NCBI GenBank assembly: GCA_013298245.1
Contig: JAAFHD010000006.1
Coordinates: forward strand, 1 to 23,898
From: Alphaproteobacteria bacterium
Lineage (GTDB): Bacteria > Pseudomonadota > Alphaproteobacteria > Acetobacterales > Acetobacteraceae
Direction of reading: 5' to 3'
Length of the DNA stretch: 23,898 bases
Shown: one piece after another, positions 17,721-23,898 of the stretch
Numbering within the stretch: position 1 is the stretch's first letter
Layout: every line of letters starts with the position of its first letter
Notes under the pieces: model-generated
Database searches by the model: none
Told to the model about the DNA's origin: nothing
The model's input: the letters and a program-made list of their open reading frames with translations, nothing else
Position numbers and translations under genes: made by a program

Positions 17721-19856
17721 ATGATCGAGATGCATGGTTTGCAGGTGGCGGAAGAACTCGCGCGCTTCATGGCCGAGGAAGCGCTGCCGGGCACCGGCAT
17801 CAGCCCCGATCATTTCTGGCGCAACTACGCCGCCGTGCTGGCCGAAATGGCGCCGCGCAACACCGCGTTGCTGGCGGTGCGCGATGCGTTGCAGGCGAAG
17901 ATCGACGCCTGGCACCGCACCTTCCCCGAGCGGCCGATCAACGCGGAGGCCTACACGCGCTTCCTGCGCGAGATCGGGTATCTGCTGCCGGAGGGCGATG
18001 ATTTTGCGGTTGAAACCGCGAATGTGGATGCGGAGATTGCGACCATCGCAGGCCCGCAGCTGGTCGTGCCGGTGTCGAATGCGCGCTATGCGCTGAACGC
18101 GGCGAATGCGCGTTGGGGCAGCCTGTATGACGCGCTGTATGGGACGGATGCGATCCCGGGTGAACGCCGCGCCGGGTATGACGCGGAGCGTGGTGCGAAG
18201 GTGATCGCGAAGGCGCGCGCCGTGCTGGATGAAGTGGCGCCTTTGGCCGCGGGGAGCCATGCGGATACGACCGGGTATGCGGTGGCTGGCGGTGCGCTGG
18301 TGGTGACGACGGGCGCGGGTGCGGTGGCGTTGCGGGACCCTGCGCAATTCGTCGGTTTCAATGGTGATGCGGCGGCGCCGCGCGCAATCCTGCTGCGGCA
18401 TAATGGGCTGCATGCGGAGATCGTGATCGACCGCGCGCATATGATTGGCGCGACGGACCCGGCGGGTGTGGCGGACCTGGTTTTGGAAAGTGCCGTCAGC
18501 ACCATTCAGGATTGCGAGGACAGCGTTGCGGCGGTGGATGCCGCCGACAAGGTGGCAGTGTATCGCAATTGGCTGGGGCTGATGAATGGCACGCTGGAGG
18601 CGTCGCTCGAGAAGGGCGGGAAGACCATCACGCGGCGGCTGAATGCGGACCGTGTTTACGCCACGCCGTCGGGCGGCACGCTGACGCTGCATGGGCGGTC
18701 GCTGATGCTGGTGCGCAATGTGGGGCACCACATGCTGACCGATGCCGTGCTGTGGAATGGTGCGGAGACGCCGGAGACCATTCTGGATGCGATGTGCACG
18801 GCGGCCATTGCCAAGCATGATTTGGCGGCGCGGCGGAACTCGCGCGCGGGCAGCGTGTACATCGTAAAGCCGAAGATGCACGGGCCGGATGAAGTGGCCT
18901 GGGCGGATGAGCTGTTCACGCGTGTCGAGGATGCTCTGGGCATCGAACGCCAAGCGCTGAAGATGGGCATCATGGATGAGGAGCGGCGCACCACCGTGAA
19001 CCTCAAGGCCTGTATTCGTGCGGCGAAGAACCGGGTGGCGTTTATCAACACGGGCTTTTTGGACCGCACGGGGGATGAGATTCATACCTCGATGGAAGCG
19101 GGTGCCATGATCCGCAAGAACGACATGCGCGGCACGTCCTGGATCGCGGCGTATGAGAATTGGAATGTGGATATAGGGCTGCTGTGCGGGTTGCAGGGCA
19201 AGGCGCAGATCGGCAAGGGCATGTGGGCCATGCCCGATGCGATGGCCGCGATGCTGGAGCAGAAGGTGGGCCACCCGAAGGCCGGCGCGAACACCGCCTG
19301 GGTGCCCAGCCCCACGGCCGCCACGCTGCATGCGCTGCACTACCACCAGGTCAACGTCATGGCGCGCCAGGCGGAGATCAAGGCCGGCGGGCGCCGCGCG
19401 AAGCTGGATGATCTGCTGACGGTGCCGGTGGCGAAGGACACCAATTGGGAACCCTCCGCCATCCAGCAGGAGCTGGACAACAACGCGCAGGGCATCCTGG
19501 GTTATGTGGTGCGCTGGGTGGACCAGGGCGTGGGGTGTTCGAAGGTGCCGGACATCAACAATGTGGGGCTCATGGAAGACCGCGCGACGTTGCGGATTTC
19601 CGCGCAGCATATCGCGAATTGGCTGCGCCACGGCATCGTGACGGAAGCGCAGGTGATGGAGACGATGAAGCGCATGGCCGCCGTGGTGGATGGGCAGAAC
19701 GCCGGCGATGCGGAGTACACCGCGATGGCGCCGGGGTTTGATGGCGTGGCGTTCAAGGCGGCCTGCGACCTCGTGTTGCAGGGGGCGGCGCAGGCGAATG
19801 GATATACGGAGTTCGTGCTGACGGCGCGGCGGCGGGAGGCCAAGCGGGCGGCCTGA
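17721..19856 (+). CDS. glcB: malate synthase G, 711 aa
   Basis: Condenses glyoxylate with acetyl-CoA to malate in the cytoplasm (glyoxylate bypass and glycolate use). Length matches isoform G (E. coli 723 aa) rather than isoform A (about 530). Recognised segments are [19 protein letters not shown], the [12 protein letters not shown] strand, [14 protein letters not shown] with the catalytic acid region, [19 protein letters not shown], and [16 protein letters not shown], which holds the catalytic aspartate and the reactive cysteine. The ATG at 17721 follows AAGGAG at 17707-17712. It is divergent from the gamma-glutamyltransferase gene across 92 bp of GC-rich DNA without visible promoter boxes. 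No isocitrate lyase gene is in the window. Confidence 0.97.
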   Translation: MIEMHGLQVAEELARFMAEEALPGTGISPDHFWRNYAAVLAEMAPRNTALLAVRDALQAKIDAWHRTFPERPINAEAYTRFLREIGYLLPEGDDFAVETANVDAEIATIAGPQLVVPVSNARYALNAANARWGSLYDALYGTDAIPGERRAGYDAERGAKVIAKARAVLDEVAPLAAGSHADTTGYAVAGGALVVTTGAGAVALRDPAQFVGFNGDAAAPRAILLRHNGLHAEIVIDRAHMIGATDPAGVADLVLESAVSTIQDCEDSVAAVDAADKVAVYRNWLGLMNGTLEASLEKGGKTITRRLNADRVYATPSGGTLTLHGRSLMLVRNVGHHMLTDAVLWNGAETPETILDAMCTAAIAKHDLAARRNSRAGSVYIVKPKMHGPDEVAWADELFTRVEDALGIERQALKMGIMDEERRTTVNLKACIRAAKNRVAFINTGFLDRTGDEIHTSMEAGAMIRKNDMRGTSWIAAYENWNVDIGLLCGLQGKAQIGKGMWAMPDAMAAMLEQKVGHPKAGANTAWVPSPTAATLHALHYHQVNVMARQAEIKAGGRRAKLDDLLTVPVAKDTNWEPSAIQQELDNNAQGILGYVVRWVDQGVGCSKVPDINNVGLMEDRATLRISAQHIANWLRHGIVTEAQVMETMKRMAAVVDGQNAGDAEYTAMAPGFDGVAFKAACDLVLQGAAQANGYTEFVLTARRREAKRAA

Positions 19857-20143
19857 ACGGGCGCGGCGGCCTTCACCGGAGCGCACGCTGCGCCCCGGGT
19901 TCTTTGGCCCCGAACGCTCTGAATGGGGATTGCTGCTTCCGCAGTTGGTTTTGCCCGATGGTGATAGAGCCTTGGGTGCACTCGGACACATGCGCTCTGT
20001 GCCCATTGCTGAGCTGGCGCATGACTGCATCTCCGGGCAACCGGGCGCCGACCAGCGCTGCAACGCTGTGGCCTTAACCGCCGCGTCACGCGCTACCGGC
20101 GTGCCGACTTTTAATTATAATGGTTTATAGTATAATTTAAGCC
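19857..20143. other. intergenic region after malate synthase with AT-rich end
   Basis: This 287-bp stretch has no convincing gene. One frame from a TTG at 19930 to 20130 is open (66 codons) but has no ribosome binding site and no known pattern. The first 240 bp are GC-rich like the chromosome. The last 35 bp switch sharply to A/T and carry the palindromic promoter described at 20110-20143. I see no clear intrinsic terminator for malate synthase. Confidence 0.5.
20110..20143 (+). promoter_or_regulatory. AT-rich imperfect palindrome with two TATAAT boxes; promoter/operator, possibly leaderless
   Basis: Arms TTTAATTATA (20110-20119) and TATAATTTAA (20131-20140) pair at 9 of 10 positions around an 11-bp centre. 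Perfect -10 hexamers TATAAT occur at 20116-20121 and 20131-20136. With the second box, transcription would begin at about 20143-20144, right at the ATG, and no Shine-Dalgarno sequence is present; a leaderless message is the simplest reading. No strong -35 element is seen. The symmetry suggests a dimeric repressor, possibly the gene's own product. Confidence 0.6.
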
Positions 20144-20680
20144 ATGACGCCCGCGATCAGCTCACCGGACCTCGTGTTTGCGCGCCGCGTTCTCAGCAAG
20201 GCGCGGCATGTGTTGAAGGCCGACACCGAGATCGCGGGCGACCTGCGCGTGCTGCTGCATCGTTTGCGCACGGACCCGAAGGCCGTCGGGCAGCGGGTTT
20301 CTTTGAATTCCGACATCGGCGCCTACTTCGACTGGGCCGGCAAGTCACCCGCGAAATGGGCAAGGCGCGAGAGCCGAGGCCGGACCAGCGCCGATATTGT
20401 TGCTTCAGCGCGGGTCGCGCGGCTTCTGAGGGCATTGGAAGAAGACATTGGCGCAGGCCAGTTCAAGCTAGGTCGCCGTGGCATGCAGTCCCGTTTCGAG
20501 TGGAGCCCCGGGACAGCCGATCAATTTGCCACCGAAGTGCTCGCGGATCGCGATCCTGAGCCAACGGACAACCTGCCGCTTCGCTATCGGTTCGGGCGCT
20601 TCGTCATTTTGGCGCCGGCGGATGTGACGCCTGAAGAAAAGGCCCGAATCCTCGAATGTGGGCAGTCTTTGCTACCCTGA
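20144..20680 (+). CDS. uncharacterised protein, 178 aa
   Basis: I do not recognise a family. The product is basic in its first half, with helix-rich stretches (residues 10-50) full of Arg and Lys, and a segment GKSPAKWARRESRGRTSADI near residues 66-85. A middle part (about 100-120) reads GQFKLGRRGMQSRFEWS. The C-terminal 35 residues form a probable strand plus helix, RFGRFVILAPADVTPEEKARIL. There is no signal peptide or membrane helix. The basic character and the palindromic promoter would fit an autoregulating DNA-binding protein, but no helix-turn-helix is certain. The ATG at 20144 lacks a ribosome binding site, in agreement with a leaderless message. It stands apart from the operon that begins at 20936. 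Confidence 0.7.
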   Translation: MTPAISSPDLVFARRVLSKARHVLKADTEIAGDLRVLLHRLRTDPKAVGQRVSLNSDIGAYFDWAGKSPAKWARRESRGRTSADIVASARVARLLRALEEDIGAGQFKLGRRGMQSRFEWSPGTADQFATEVLADRDPEPTDNLPLRYRFGRFVILAPADVTPEEKARILECGQSLLP

Positions 20681-20721
20681 GCAGGCCTACCCGCGGCCCG
20701 TTTAATGTTTCGAATCATCGG

Positions 20722-20730
20722 ATTATAGCA
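20722..20730 (-). promoter_or_regulatory. possible leftward extended -10 promoter
   Basis: Read on the minus strand this site is TGCTATAAT, a perfect extended -10 element. No -35 hexamer is found at 16-18 bp. Transcription would start near 20715 and run leftward into the 3' end of the gene at 20144-20680, so an antisense or small RNA is possible. No leftward gene with a ribosome binding site is seen there. Confidence 0.25.
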
Positions 20731-20820
20731 CTTTTGCCCTAAGCGTATGTGCGTGGAGGCTTGAGGCAAGCGCCCGAACCGCCAGCCGCGAGCTGAATGT
20801 CGCTGATCCGGCGGTCATGC

Positions 20821-20843
20821 GATTCGGGATTACAGGACGAATC
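20821..20843. repeat. short inverted repeat
   Basis: Arms GATTCG (20821-20826) and CGAATC (20838-20843) are exact reverse complements around an 11-base centre, followed by TTTAAT. It could be a weak terminator or a protein-binding site; the stem is too short to decide. Confidence 0.3.
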
Positions 20844-20853
20844 TTTAATACCA

Positions 20854-20878
20854 GCAAATTTTGAAAAGTTCGATTTGC
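20854..20878. promoter_or_regulatory. inverted repeat just upstream of the -35 box; operator candidate
   Basis: Arms GCAAAT (20854-20859) and ATTTGC (20873-20878) flank a 13-bp centre and end three bases before the -35 hexamer. This position suits an activator or repressor of the three-gene operon. It differs in sequence from the palindrome at 20110, so a common regulator is not supported. Confidence 0.4.
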
Positions 20879-20881
20879 GAC

Positions 20882-20910
20882 TTGACGAAGATCATAGCTA
20901 AATGTAGTAA
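20882..20910 (+). promoter_or_regulatory. sigma70-type promoter of the three-gene operon
   Basis: A -35 hexamer TTGACG (20882-20887) and a -10 hexamer TAGTAA (20905-20910) are separated by exactly 17 bp. The predicted start near 20917 leaves a leader of about 19 bases that contains the AGGAGG ribosome binding site (20925-20930) before the ATG at 20936. Confidence 0.55.
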
Positions 20911-20935
20911 ATGGGCATCAACCCAGGAGGTCCCG

Positions 20936-21133
20936 ATGGATCTGATCGCTATCATCCGCTCACAGCTGCCGACCGGTGCCACCCCGACCGAGGTCGAGGT
21001 GACCTACCGGCTCCCCAACGGCCTCATCGGCCTTCTCCGCCTTGAGGTGGACGACAGCGATGACGAGCCCGACCCGGGGGAGGAGCGCCCACTCCCACGC
21101 CCCTCAGCCCCGATCCTGGCGCTGGTTCGATGA
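20936..21133 (+). CDS. small acidic hypothetical protein, first gene of accessory operon, 65 aa
   Basis: The ATG at 20936 follows a perfect AGGAGG at 20925-20930 with five-base spacing, and the gene ends in an ATGA overlap with the next one; both support a real gene. Residues 1-40 alternate like a small beta-rich domain (VEVTYRLPNGLIGLLRLEV). Residues 40-52 are very acidic (DDSDDEPDPGEE), followed by a Pro-rich tail. No family is recognised. Size, charge and first place in a tight operon resemble antitoxins or other binding partners of the following basic product, but this is inference. Confidence 0.72.
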   Translation: MDLIAIIRSQLPTGATPTEVEVTYRLPNGLIGLLRLEVDDSDDEPDPGEERPLPRPSAPILALVR

Positions 21134-21534
21134 GCGGGTTCCGCTTTACCGCCCACGGCATCCAGCGCGCCGCACAGCGGTCGATCCGCCAGGACACGGC
21201 GTTGCTCGTCGCGGCCTTGGGTGAGGTCGATGGTGACGGGCGGGCAAGGCTGCGGCGCAGCGAGCGTCAGGATGCGATCGCTGAGCACGGCGCCGCGATC
21301 ATCGCCCTGCAACGCGAGGCCGACGGGCTGCGCCACCTGATCCGCCAATGCCCCGCGAATGACCACTCGACGGCCGTCCAGGCCGCACTCCTGGCTGCGT
21401 GGCTGCAGGACATCGAAGCCGAGATTCGCGCAGCCCGCAGGGGCCGGCATGCAGCCGAGACCAGCGGCGGCGTGGTCGCCGTGGTCAGGGACGACAGCAT
21501 CATCACCGCGTGGCGCAGCCACCACGCCGTCTGA
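21130..21534 (+). CDS. DUF4258-like hypothetical protein with helical insertion, 134 aa
   Basis: The N terminus FRFTAHGIQRAAQRSI (residues 4-19) resembles the H-x3-R-x3-R-G-I opening of DUF4258 proteins. The C terminus VVAVVRDDSIITAWRS (about 115-130) resembles their closing strands. Between them sits a long Ala/Arg/Glu-rich helical stretch (about 40-107) that ordinary DUF4258 proteins lack, so the fold may be split by a coiled insertion, or the likeness may be chance. There is no signal peptide. Translation is coupled to the preceding acidic protein by ATGA. DUF4258 members often lie in small mobile or toxin-like gene pairs, but their activity is not established. Seventeen bases separate its stop from the next start. 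Confidence 0.75.
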   Translation: MSGFRFTAHGIQRAAQRSIRQDTALLVAALGEVDGDGRARLRRSERQDAIAEHGAAIIALQREADGLRHLIRQCPANDHSTAVQAALLAAWLQDIEAEIRAARRGRHAAETSGGVVAVVRDDSIITAWRSHHAV

Positions 21535-21550
21535 AGAGAGGAGAGCAGAG

Positions 21551-22510
21551 ATGTTCTTATACGACGACTGGGCTATCCACCGCCTACTAGAGTTGGTCGA
21601 AGCCGACCCCGCCAATGCCCGCTTCGTGCGGCAGGCGGACCGCATAACGGGGCATTTCGTGCTGCTGGCCATCGAAGGCCATCGCATCCACAACACGCCT
21701 GCGGAGGAGTGGGCGAGCGAACTGCACGCCCAACCGCGAGGCCGCGTGCTGGCCCATGCATGGGAGCGTGACTGCCAGCCGGGCAACCTCGCATCGGTGC
21801 TGCGCCGCCTGCCAGAACACTCGCTGCCTTGGGAAGCATATCGCCATCTCGCGGCGATACTGTTCGATCCTCAACGCCACGCCATCGCACGCCAGAGCAC
21901 GACCGAACTCGAGGCGCAGCGCTTGCAGGCGATCGCAGAACTGCCTGTTGCAATCCTCCAGACCGTTCCGCTGCGGCGCGCTTGCCGCCATACGCCAAGC
22001 GCGCTGGCCTGGAATGCATCGCGCCTTGTTAAGGGCGGTGTGGCGGACGGCATGGAGACCGCCATGCTGGCACTGTTGCGCAAGAACGCCGACCCGGACA
22101 TGTTACTTGCCCGTCGGCTGCTGGCGCACCGGCGCCGGCTGCCTGCGGCACCCTGGGACGGGGAGCCCGGCATCACTCCGGCACGAACCCTGCGCGATCT
22201 GCGACGCATCGGCGAGCGCTTCAGCAACTGCCTCCGCGACCGCCACGGGCTAACGGCGCTGGCGCTGGGCGACGCGGCCATCTACGCGGTGGAGCGCTTT
22301 GCCCAACCGGCCTGTGTCGAAGTGCGGCGCTGCCGCCTCAGCAATGCCTGGCGGATTACACAGTTGAGCGGCGTGAACAACGAGCCGCCGGCTGAGCACG
22401 TTCGCAATGCGGTCCGTCAGCGGTTTGCCGATGCCGGCATTCACGCCGATCCGGTCAAGGCCGCCAATGACGACTGGTTAGACGACGATGATGAACTGGA
22501 AGTTGGATAG
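21551..22510 (+). CDS. PcfJ-like domain protein, 319 aa, last gene of accessory operon
   Basis: The ATG at 21551 has a purine-rich ribosome binding site (AGAGGAGA, 21536-21543) upstream; the open frame extends back to 21359 but overlaps the previous gene. Residues 1-200 are helical and Arg-rich without known motifs. Residues 212-290 resemble the PcfJ-like domain: an NC pair (Asn226-Cys227) in RFSNCLRD, a GDAAIYAV strand, an Ala/Val-rich CVEVRRC strand, WRITQLSGVNN with the conserved Gln-Gly-Asn pattern, then a helix. The acidic tail is DDWLDDDDELEVG. PcfJ-like proteins occur on conjugative plasmids and phages; their function is unknown. The stop lies four bases from the end of the opposing Rieske gene. 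The domain call is by eye. Confidence 0.75.
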   Translation: MFLYDDWAIHRLLELVEADPANARFVRQADRITGHFVLLAIEGHRIHNTPAEEWASELHAQPRGRVLAHAWERDCQPGNLASVLRRLPEHSLPWEAYRHLAAILFDPQRHAIARQSTTELEAQRLQAIAELPVAILQTVPLRRACRHTPSALAWNASRLVKGGVADGMETAMLALLRKNADPDMLLARRLLAHRRRLPAAPWDGEPGITPARTLRDLRRIGERFSNCLRDRHGLTALALGDAAIYAVERFAQPACVEVRRCRLSNAWRITQLSGVNNEPPAEHVRNAVRQRFADAGIHADPVKAANDDWLDDDDELEVG

Positions 22511-22514
22511 CCGC

Positions 22515-22925
22515 CTACAACCCCGCCTTCTGCGGCACCCAGATCATTCCATCGGCAATGCGCGCGGCCACCGCCTCCAGCGCATCGCCGGTGCACGGGC
22601 CGGATACGCAATGCCCATCCTCCGGCCGAAACCTCGCCCCATGCGCGGCACACACAATCAACTCTCCCGCCCGATCCAGAAACCGATGCGGCTGAATCTC
22701 CAACGGCAGCCCCACATGCGGGCAGGCATTCACATACACAAACACCTGCGCGCCGCGCCGCACCGCGAACAGCCCGGTGAACCCGCCCGGCGACGGCGCA
22801 TACCCGCGCGAGCCGCCATCCGGAATCTCCTCAACCGCGCCCAGGCAGCGTTCGCTTTGCGCGGGCGACTCACGCCCCTTCGCATTCGCTTCGGGCCGAT
22901 CGCACGCCGTCACTTCCCCTTCCAT
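22515..22925 (-). CDS. Rieske [2Fe-2S] protein, 136 aa
   Basis: Stand-alone Rieske ferredoxin-like protein, probably an electron carrier. Cluster ligands are Cys68 and His70 in NACPHVGLPLE and Cys92 and His95 in IVCAAHGARF, 21 residues apart; GHCVSGPC follows as the third loop. The first 35 residues are variable. The start may be the ATG at 22925 or the GTG at 22913, which overlaps the EVE stop by 4 bp and has a GGAAGGGGAA stretch upstream; the ATG overlaps by 16 bp. No membrane anchor is present. It is translated together with the EVE gene, and a partner oxygenase is not nearby. Confidence 0.92.
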   Translation of the reverse strand: MEGEVTACDRPEANAKGRESPAQSERCLGAVEEIPDGGSRGYAPSPGGFTGLFAVRRGAQVFVYVNACPHVGLPLEIQPHRFLDRAGELIVCAAHGARFRPEDGHCVSGPCTGDALEAVAARIADGMIWVPQKAGL

Positions 22926-23326
22926 CCACCCAGCTTCGCCAGCTTTTTCCAATGCTCCGCACTCACCGCCATCACCGACAGCCGCGACTGCCGCACCAGC
23001 GCCAGCTCCGCGAAGTCAGGGTCTTCCTTCACCGCCGCCAGCGTCACCGGCTTCGGCATCGGGCCCACGGTTTCCATGTCCACACACACCCAGCGCCCGG
23101 TCTCATCGCTCGGGTCCGGGTAGGCCTCGCGCGCCACGCGCACCACGCCCACGATCTCCTTGCCGATGTTGGAATGGTAGAAGAAGGCCAAATCCCCCAC
23201 CTTCATCGTGCGCAGATTCTTCGCCGCCATGTGGTTGCGCACGCCGGTCCAGGGTTCGACGCCATTGGCGACTTGCTGGTCCCAGCTGAAGGCGTCCGGT
23301 TCGCTTTTCACCAGCCAATATGCCAT
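22910..23326 (-). CDS. EVE-domain protein (thymocyte nuclear protein 1-like), 138 aa
   Basis: Single EVE domain, a PUA-like fold that binds modified bases in nucleic acids. Recognised parts are the start MAYWLVKSEPDAFSW, the WTGVRNHMAAKNLRTMKVGD stretch containing the usual RN-hxAxxxLR pattern, the FYHSN strand, the GVVRVAREAYPDPS segment and the LVRQSRLSVMAVS end. Length is typical of bacterial members (about 137-150). The ATG at 23326 has AGGGG upstream on the minus strand. It is the first gene of a leftward pair with the Rieske gene and lies back to back with ccmC across 135 bp. Target bases and role are unknown. Confidence 0.94.
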   Translation of the reverse strand: MAYWLVKSEPDAFSWDQQVANGVEPWTGVRNHMAAKNLRTMKVGDLAFFYHSNIGKEIVGVVRVAREAYPDPSDETGRWVCVDMETVGPMPKPVTLAAVKEDPDFAELALVRQSRLSVMAVSAEHWKKLAKLGGWKGK

Positions 23327-23461
23327 GCGCGAGTGCCCCTGTTGCGGCCTCGGGAATGCCAGCGCGCGCCCCTGCGCGTCAACGTGGCGGCGAATTCATT
23401 GCGTCTTCGTGCCCCTGCCTTCCTAACCTGCGCCGGACGCCCTACATCAGCACCGAAGGCA

Positions 23462-23898
23462 ATGAGCAGCACCACGGCACCTCGCGGCATGGCCCGCTTG
23501 CATATGTTGGCGAACCCCGGCCGCTTCATGCGGATTTCGGGCGCTGTCCTCCCGTGGCTGACGGCGGCCGCACTGGCCACGCTGGCGGTCGGCATGGTGT
23601 GGGGGCTGTGGCTCTCCCCGCCCGACTGGCAGCAGGGCGAGACGGTGCGCATCATGTATGTGCACGTGCCGATGGCCTGGCTGGCGATGGGTGGCTACAC
23701 CGGGTTGGTGGTGTTGGCCGTGTCATCCCTGGTGTGGCGGCACCCCTTGGCGGATGTGGCGGCGCGCGAAATCTCCCCGATCGGCGCCATGGTCACGGCG
23801 ATGTGCCTGCTGACCGGCAGCCTTTGGGGCCGGCCGATGTGGGGCACCTGGTGGGTGTGGGGTGCGCGGCTGACCAGCGTGCTGGTGCTGTTCTTCCT
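23462..23898 (+). CDS. ccmC: heme exporter protein CcmC, N-terminal part (runs off window)
   Basis: Inner-membrane component of system I cytochrome c maturation that hands heme to CcmE. The first 145 residues are visible and the gene is cut by the window end. Membrane segments lie near 32-50, 66-90 and 105-121. A conserved histidine is at His68 in YVHVPMAW. The Trp-rich periplasmic motif follows as WGRPMWGTWWVWGARLTS at 122-139; the family normally has Asp where Gly134 stands. The ATG at 23462 is near GAAGG (23455-23459), short spacing; an ATG at 23489 is an alternative. Other ccm genes probably follow outside. Confidence 0.93.
   Translation, partial: MSSTTAPRGMARLHMLANPGRFMRISGAVLPWLTAAALATLAVGMVWGLWLSPPDWQQGETVRIMYVHVPMAWLAMGGYTGLVVLAVSSLVWRHPLADVAAREISPIGAMVTAMCLLTGSLWGRPMWGTWWVWGARLTSVLVLFF

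Noticed and set aside
19930..20130. 66-codon rightward frame after malate synthase
   Set aside because: It begins with TTG, has no ribosome binding site, runs into the AT-rich promoter palindrome and shows no family pattern.
20584..20769. Leftward 61-codon frame downstream of the extended -10 element
   Set aside because: Its ATG lies upstream of the predicted transcript start, it has no ribosome binding site, and its composition looks like a shadow of the rightward gene.
19857..22510. Integrated mobile element with attachment sites
   Set aside because: Gene content hints at mobility, but I found no integrase, transposase, flanking direct repeats or tRNA end; the 4-bp gap to the Rieske gene also argues against a recent insertion.
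1..23898. CRISPR arrays, tRNA, rRNA, insertion sequences
   Set aside because: No regularly spaced direct repeats, no cloverleaf or rRNA stretches and no transposase motifs were seen on either strand.

Overview
The window reads as a chromosomal segment of a very GC-rich alphaproteobacterium. The best guess is Acetobacteraceae of the Roseomonas type. That rests on the strong G/C third-position bias, two Bug/TctC-type solute-binding proteins, many 4-bp ATGA overlaps between genes, and a Ccm-type cytochrome c maturation gene. The genus is inference; no rRNA or tRNA is present. No stretch longer than 300 bp lacks a gene; the largest gaps are 19857-20143 and 20681-20935.

Layout. 1-4170: the start of a leftward LysE-type exporter, a conserved hypothetical, a Bug/TctC receptor gene coupled to a family III CoA-transferase, a small leftward acidic protein, and a second Bug/TctC receptor. 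4171-11234: a group 2-type (ABC-dependent) capsule export locus. A leftward pair (SDR oxidoreductase and a single-module KpsC-like beta-Kdo transferase) diverges from a rightward series: small lipoprotein, KpsM permease, KpsT ATPase, KpsE-like polysaccharide co-polymerase, KpsD-like outer-membrane export protein. Together these would build or modify the capsule's lipid-linked Kdo base and move the chain through inner membrane, periplasm and outer membrane. KpsS, KpsF/KpsU and the chain-building glycosyltransferases are not in the window. 11231-15179: an EamA transporter, a DinG/XPD-type iron-sulfur helicase and an FKBP isomerase, coupled by short overlaps. 15176-17628 (leftward): a gamma-glutamyltransferase-family gene, a GPP34/GOLPH3-family protein and a double CDGSH iron-sulfur protein, probably one operon. 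17721-19856: malate synthase G.

19857-22510 is the accessory-looking part. The gene at 20144-20680 has no recognisable family and a promoter region built on an AT-rich imperfect palindrome; its mRNA may be leaderless. After an AT-richer intergenic region comes a compact three-gene operon: a 65-aa acidic protein, a 134-aa protein with a split DUF4258-like pattern, and a 319-aa protein whose C-terminal third resembles the PcfJ-like domain found on conjugative elements and phages. I see no integrase, terminal repeats or tRNA scar.

22515-23898: a leftward EVE-domain protein and a Rieske protein, then divergently the start of ccmC, which runs off the window end. All families were assigned by reading motifs; no database search was possible.
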